In this document: in pieces, positions 13,387 through 16,188 of the stretch
How positions within the stretch are numbered: position 1 is the first letter of the stretch
Layout of the letters: the number at the start of each line of letters is the position of its first letter
Source of the DNA: Bordetella parapertussis
GTDB taxonomy: Bacteria; Pseudomonadota; Gammaproteobacteria; Burkholderiales; Burkholderiaceae_C
NCBI GenBank assembly: GCA_945873925.1
Contig: CAMCES010000039.1
Span: 1-16,188 of the forward strand
Direction of reading: 5' to 3'
DNA length: 16,188 nucleotides
Made by a program: the position numbers and the translations under genes
The notes under the pieces: model-generated
The model's input: the letters and a program-made list of their open reading frames with translations, nothing else
Databases searched by the model: none
What the model was told of the DNA's origin: nothing

Positions 13387-13401
13387 ATGCAAAGCTTGCA
13401 T
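13387..13401 (+). promoter_or_regulatory. Inverted repeat covering the secA start codon
   Basis: ATGCAA and TTGCAT form a perfect 6-base inverted repeat around AGC, and the 3' arm includes the first two bases of the secA start codon (13400-13402). A second small inverted repeat, GTGCC-CCCC-GGCAC (13366-13379), sits just upstream. The structure could hide the start codon in the mRNA; a 6-pair stem with a 3-base loop is only marginally stable. Confidence 0.3.
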
Positions 13402-16144
13402 GGCCTTCAATCTTCTTACCCAATTGTTCGGTAGCCGCAATGACCGGCTCTTGAAGCAATACCGCAAAACGCTCGAGCGCATCAACGCTTTAGAGACCAG
13501 CCTGACCTCCCTCAGCGATCTGGCCTTGCGAGCCAAAACCGATGAATTCAAGCAACGCTTCCAAGCCGGTGAAAGCCTGGATGCTTTGTTGCCAGAGGCT
13601 TTTGCCGTGGTGCGCGAGGGCTCCAAGCGAGTCATGAAGATGCGCCACTTTGACGTGCAGATGGTCGGTGGCATGGCACTGCATCAGGGCAAGATCGCTG
13701 AGATGCGCACCGGGGAGGGCAAAACCTTGACCGCCACTTTGGCGGTGTACCTCAACGCGCTGAGCGGACGCGGTGTGCATGTGGTCACGGTCAACGACTA
13801 TTTGGCCAACCGGGACGCGCAATGGATGGGTCGTCTCTACAACTTCCTTGGTTTGAGTGTGGGCGTCAATTTGTCCCAACTCAGCCGCGAAGAAAAACAA
13901 GCCGCCTACCAATCAGACATCACCTACGGCACCAACAACGAATACGGTTTCGATTATTTACGCGACAACATGGTTTACGAAGCCTCCGAGCGGGTGCAAA
14001 GGGCTTTGAATTACGCCATCGTTGACGAGGTGGACTCGATCTTGATCGACGAGGCCCGCACCCCTTTGATCATCAGCGGCCAAGCAGAAGACCACACGGA
14101 AACCTACCTGGCCATGAACAAGGTGGTTCCTCACCTGACTCGCCAAGAGGGCGAAATGGATTTGCGCACCGGCGAGGGTGTCATCACCCCCGGCGACTTC
14201 ACCTTGGATGAAAAATCCCACCAAGTGTTTTTAACCGAATTGGGCCATGAAAAAGCCGAAAAAATCCTGGCTGACTTGGGTATGCTGCCAACTGGTGCTT
14301 CACTCTACGACTCATCGCACATCAGCTTGGTTCACCACCTGTATGCGGCATTGCGTGCCCACCACCTTTATCACCGTGACCAGCACTATGTGAACCAAGG
14401 CGGTGAAATTGTGATCGTCGACGAGTTCACGGGCCGATTGATGTCAGGCCGCCGTTGGAGCGATGGCTTGCACCAAGCGGTGGAAGCCAAAGAAGGTGTG
14501 GCGATCCAGGCTGAAAACCAGACCATGGCATCAATCACGTTCCAAAATTATTTCCGCTTGTACGAAAAACTCGGCGGCATGACCGGCACAGCGGACACCG
14601 AAGCCTATGAGTTCCAGGAAATTTATGGCTTGGAAACCGTGCTGATTCCACCCAACAAACCCAGCAAGCGGGATGACCAACTCGACCGGGTTTACAAAAC
14701 GGCCGACGAGAAATACAAAGCTGCGATCGATGACATCCGTGAATGCCATGAGCGTGGCCAACCGGTGTTGGTGGGTACCACCTCGATCGAATTGTCCGAA
14801 CTGTTGGCCGACCTGTTGAACAAGGCCAAGTTGCCTTTTGAAGTGCTCAACGCCAAACAGCATGCCCGTGAAGCCGACATCGTGGCACAAGCCGGTGCAC
14901 CCAAGGCCATCACCATTGCCACCAACATGGCTGGTCGCGGTACCGACATCGTGCTGGGGGGCAACATCGAAAAGAGCGTGACGGCAGTGGAGTCCGACGA
15001 GCAATTGAGCGAGTCGGACAAACAGAGCAAGGTGGCTGCGTTGCGTGACCAATGGGCCAAAGACCATGCCTTCGTGAAATCGGTCGGCGGCTTGCGCATC
15101 ATCGCAACCGAACGCCACGAGTCGCGCCGGATTGACAACCAGTTGCGTGGCCGATCGGGCCGACAAGGTGACCCTGGCTCTTCGCGTTTTTACCTGAGCT
15201 TGGATGATTCGCTGATGCGCATCTTTGCAGGTGAGCGTGTGAAAGCGATCATGGAACGCCTGAAAATGCCCGAGGGTGAGGCCATCGAAGCTGGCATGGT
15301 CACCCGCAGCATCGAGAGTGCACAACGCAAAGTCGAATCGCGCAACTTTGACATCCGCAAGCAATTGCTGGAATACGACGACGTGTCCAACGATCAGCGT
15401 CGAGTGATTTACAAACAGCGCAACGACATTTTGGACGCCTCCAATTTAACCGCTCAGATTGCCAATTTGCGCGAAGGCTGCTTTGCTGATTTGGTCAGGC
15501 AGTTTGTGCCACAAGAATCGGTCGAAGAGCAGTGGGATATTCCTGGCCTGCAAAATGTGTTGCTCAGCGAATGGCAAATGCAGGTTCCTTTGGACAGCAT
15601 GGTCGAGCAAGCGCAAGCCATCAGCGCCCAAGACATTGAAGACATCGTCATTCAAGCTGCCCACAAGCACTTTGAGGACAAATTGGCATTGGTCGGGGTT
15701 GAGCCATTCACCCCCTTCATGCGTGGCGTGTTGCTGCAAAACATTGACTCCCATTGGCGCGAACATCTGTCCTCCCTGGACTATTTGCGCCAAGGTATTC
15801 ACCTGCGTGGCTACGCCCAAAAGCAACCCAAGCAAGAGTACAAGCGGGAAGCATTCGAGCTGTTTGGCCAGTTGTTGGATGTGGTCAAAAACGAAGTCAC
15901 CCGGATTTTGATGACGGTGCAAATCGAAACCACCTCACAAGTGGCTGCGGCTGCCCAGGCGATTGAAGCCCGAGCGGATGCGGTGACCAACCTGACCTAT
16001 TCTTCGCCCGATGAAACAGGGCAAGCCCAAGTCATCTCTGGTGAGCAACGCTTGGCCTCCCATGTTCCCGCCGTGGGGCGCAACGAACCCTGCCCGTGCG
16101 GCAGTGGCAAAAAATACAAGCACTGCCACGGAAAGTTGGCTTAA
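13400..16144 (+). CDS. secA: Preprotein translocase ATPase SecA
   Basis: Motor ATPase that drives unfolded preproteins through SecYEG. The 914-residue length is normal. Landmarks: Walker A RTGEGKT with K108, Walker B DEVDSILIDEA with D209 and E210 (the same numbering as E. coli), the preprotein crosslinking domain at about 225-370, GGMTGTA (392-398), motif V TNMAGRGTDIVLGG (508-521), motif VI QLRGRSGRQGDPGSSRFYLSLDD (581-603) and a C-terminal zinc-binding tail with C898, C900, C909 and H910 that also binds SecB. The start is the ATG at 13400, which gives the family N-terminus (MAFNLLTQLFGSRNDRLLKQYRK). The frame is open back to 13178, but that extension runs antisense through the DciA-like gene. 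No secM-like gene lies upstream, and the ribosome binding site is weak. Confidence 0.98.
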   Translation: MAFNLLTQLFGSRNDRLLKQYRKTLERINALETSLTSLSDLALRAKTDEFKQRFQAGESLDALLPEAFAVVREGSKRVMKMRHFDVQMVGGMALHQGKIAEMRTGEGKTLTATLAVYLNALSGRGVHVVTVNDYLANRDAQWMGRLYNFLGLSVGVNLSQLSREEKQAAYQSDITYGTNNEYGFDYLRDNMVYEASERVQRALNYAIVDEVDSILIDEARTPLIISGQAEDHTETYLAMNKVVPHLTRQEGEMDLRTGEGVITPGDFTLDEKSHQVFLTELGHEKAEKILADLGMLPTGASLYDSSHISLVHHLYAALRAHHLYHRDQHYVNQGGEIVIVDEFTGRLMSGRRWSDGLHQAVEAKEGVAIQAENQTMASITFQNYFRLYEKLGGMTGTADTEAYEFQEIYGLETVLIPPNKPSKRDDQLDRVYKTADEKYKAAIDDIRECHERGQPVLVGTTSIELSELLADLLNKAKLPFEVLNAKQHAREADIVAQAGAPKAITIATNMAGRGTDIVLGGNIEKSVTAVESDEQLSESDKQSKVAALRDQWAKDHAFVKSVGGLRIIATERHESRRIDNQLRGRSGRQGDPGSSRFYLSLDDSLMRIFAGERVKAIMERLKMPEGEAIEAGMVTRSIESAQRKVESRNFDIRKQLLEYDDVSNDQRRVIYKQRNDILDASNLTAQIANLREGCFADLVRQFVPQESVEEQWDIPGLQNVLLSEWQMQVPLDSMVEQAQAISAQDIEDIVIQAAHKHFEDKLALVGVEPFTPFMRGVLLQNIDSHWREHLSSLDYLRQGIHLRGYAQKQPKQEYKREAFELFGQLLDVVKNEVTRILMTVQIETTSQVAAAAQAIEARADAVTNLTYSSPDETGQAQVISGEQRLASHVPAVGRNEPCPCGSGKKYKHCHGKLA

Positions 16145-16147
16145 ACC

Positions 16148-16188
16148 ATGGCTGTGAATTTGCATGTGGCCCAAGCCCATGAATTGCA
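16148..16188 (+). CDS. argJ: Start of probable argJ (glutamate N-acetyltransferase), 3'-truncated by window edge
   Basis: Only 13 full codons are visible, reading MAVNLHVAQAHEL, starting 3 bases after the secA stop. Two things suggest ArgJ, the bifunctional ornithine/glutamate acetyltransferase of arginine biosynthesis: secA is commonly followed by argJ in Burkholderiales, and ArgJ proteins there start with a similar 'M-x-VNL' stretch. The fragment has no catalytic residues, so the identification is mainly by context. Confidence 0.5.
   Translation, partial: MAVNLHVAQAHEL

Noticed and set aside
13178..13399. In-frame upstream extension of secA by 74 codons
   Set aside because: The extension runs antisense through the DciA-like gene, crosses the likely promoter and has no SecA similarity; MAFNLLTQLF at 13400 is the usual family N-terminus and gives the expected Walker numbering (K108).
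14531..15364. 277-codon open frame on the minus strand inside secA
   Set aside because: It is the antisense shadow of a highly conserved secA region; the translation has no recognisable domain, and long antisense frames are common in such codon-biased DNA.
1..16188. CRISPR arrays, insertion sequences, integrase or attachment sites, rRNA genes, toxin-antitoxin pairs
   Set aside because: I looked for spaced direct repeats, transposase or integrase motifs, terminal repeats and small paired ORFs, and saw none. The tRNA-Thr 3' end is followed directly by its terminator, with no integrated element next to it.

Overview
The window looks like chromosomal DNA of a betaproteobacterium in the order Burkholderiales, most likely the family Comamonadaceae; I cannot fix the genus. 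The evidence is the gene order (hisI-hisE-HIT-tatABC-HtrA-type protease-nif3-pdxA-petABC-sspAB, then a divergent dciA/secA pair followed by the first codons of a probable argJ) and the close family-level resemblance of TatB, the Rieske protein, SspA and SecA. Every gene inside the window is intact; only the two edge genes are cut.

Layout. Positions 1-2379 hold most of an outer-membrane usher of the chaperone/usher pilus type, cut at its 5' end by the window edge. From 2427 to 12177 there is an unbroken plus-strand array: the last two histidine steps before ring opening (hisI, hisE, overlapping by 4 bases), a HIT-family hydrolase, the twin-arginine translocase tatA-tatB-tatC, a membrane-anchored trypsin/PDZ protease, a Nif3-like metal protein, pdxA, the three subunits of the cytochrome bc1 complex (petA Rieske, petB cytochrome b, petC cytochrome c1), and the stress proteins sspA and sspB. 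A tRNA-Thr(TGT) gene with its own strong terminator follows. On the minus strand lie a small PlsC-like acyltransferase and, upstream of it, a short DUF721/DciA-like gene. The latter is divergent from secA, which fills the rest of the window. No stretch longer than about 100 bases lacks a gene.

How the parts fit. The Rieske protein PetA is a classic Tat substrate in bacteria, so tatABC next to petABC is functionally sensible: the exporter and a respiratory subunit that needs it are about 4 kb apart. Resembling -10 boxes (TAGAAT or TAAAAT) before tatA, petA, the tRNA and secA suggest how the array divides into transcription units. A perfect hairpin separates petC from sspA.

I found no clearly new biological system; this is mostly conserved housekeeping DNA. 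Points worth a second look are the fimbrial usher directly upstream of hisI, the unusual polar residues at position 8 of TatA and TatB, the KR (not RR) Tat motif of the Rieske protein, the PVWY motif and 15-residue heme-ligand spacing in cytochrome b, an inverted repeat that includes the secA start codon, and an inverted repeat before the acyltransferase gene.
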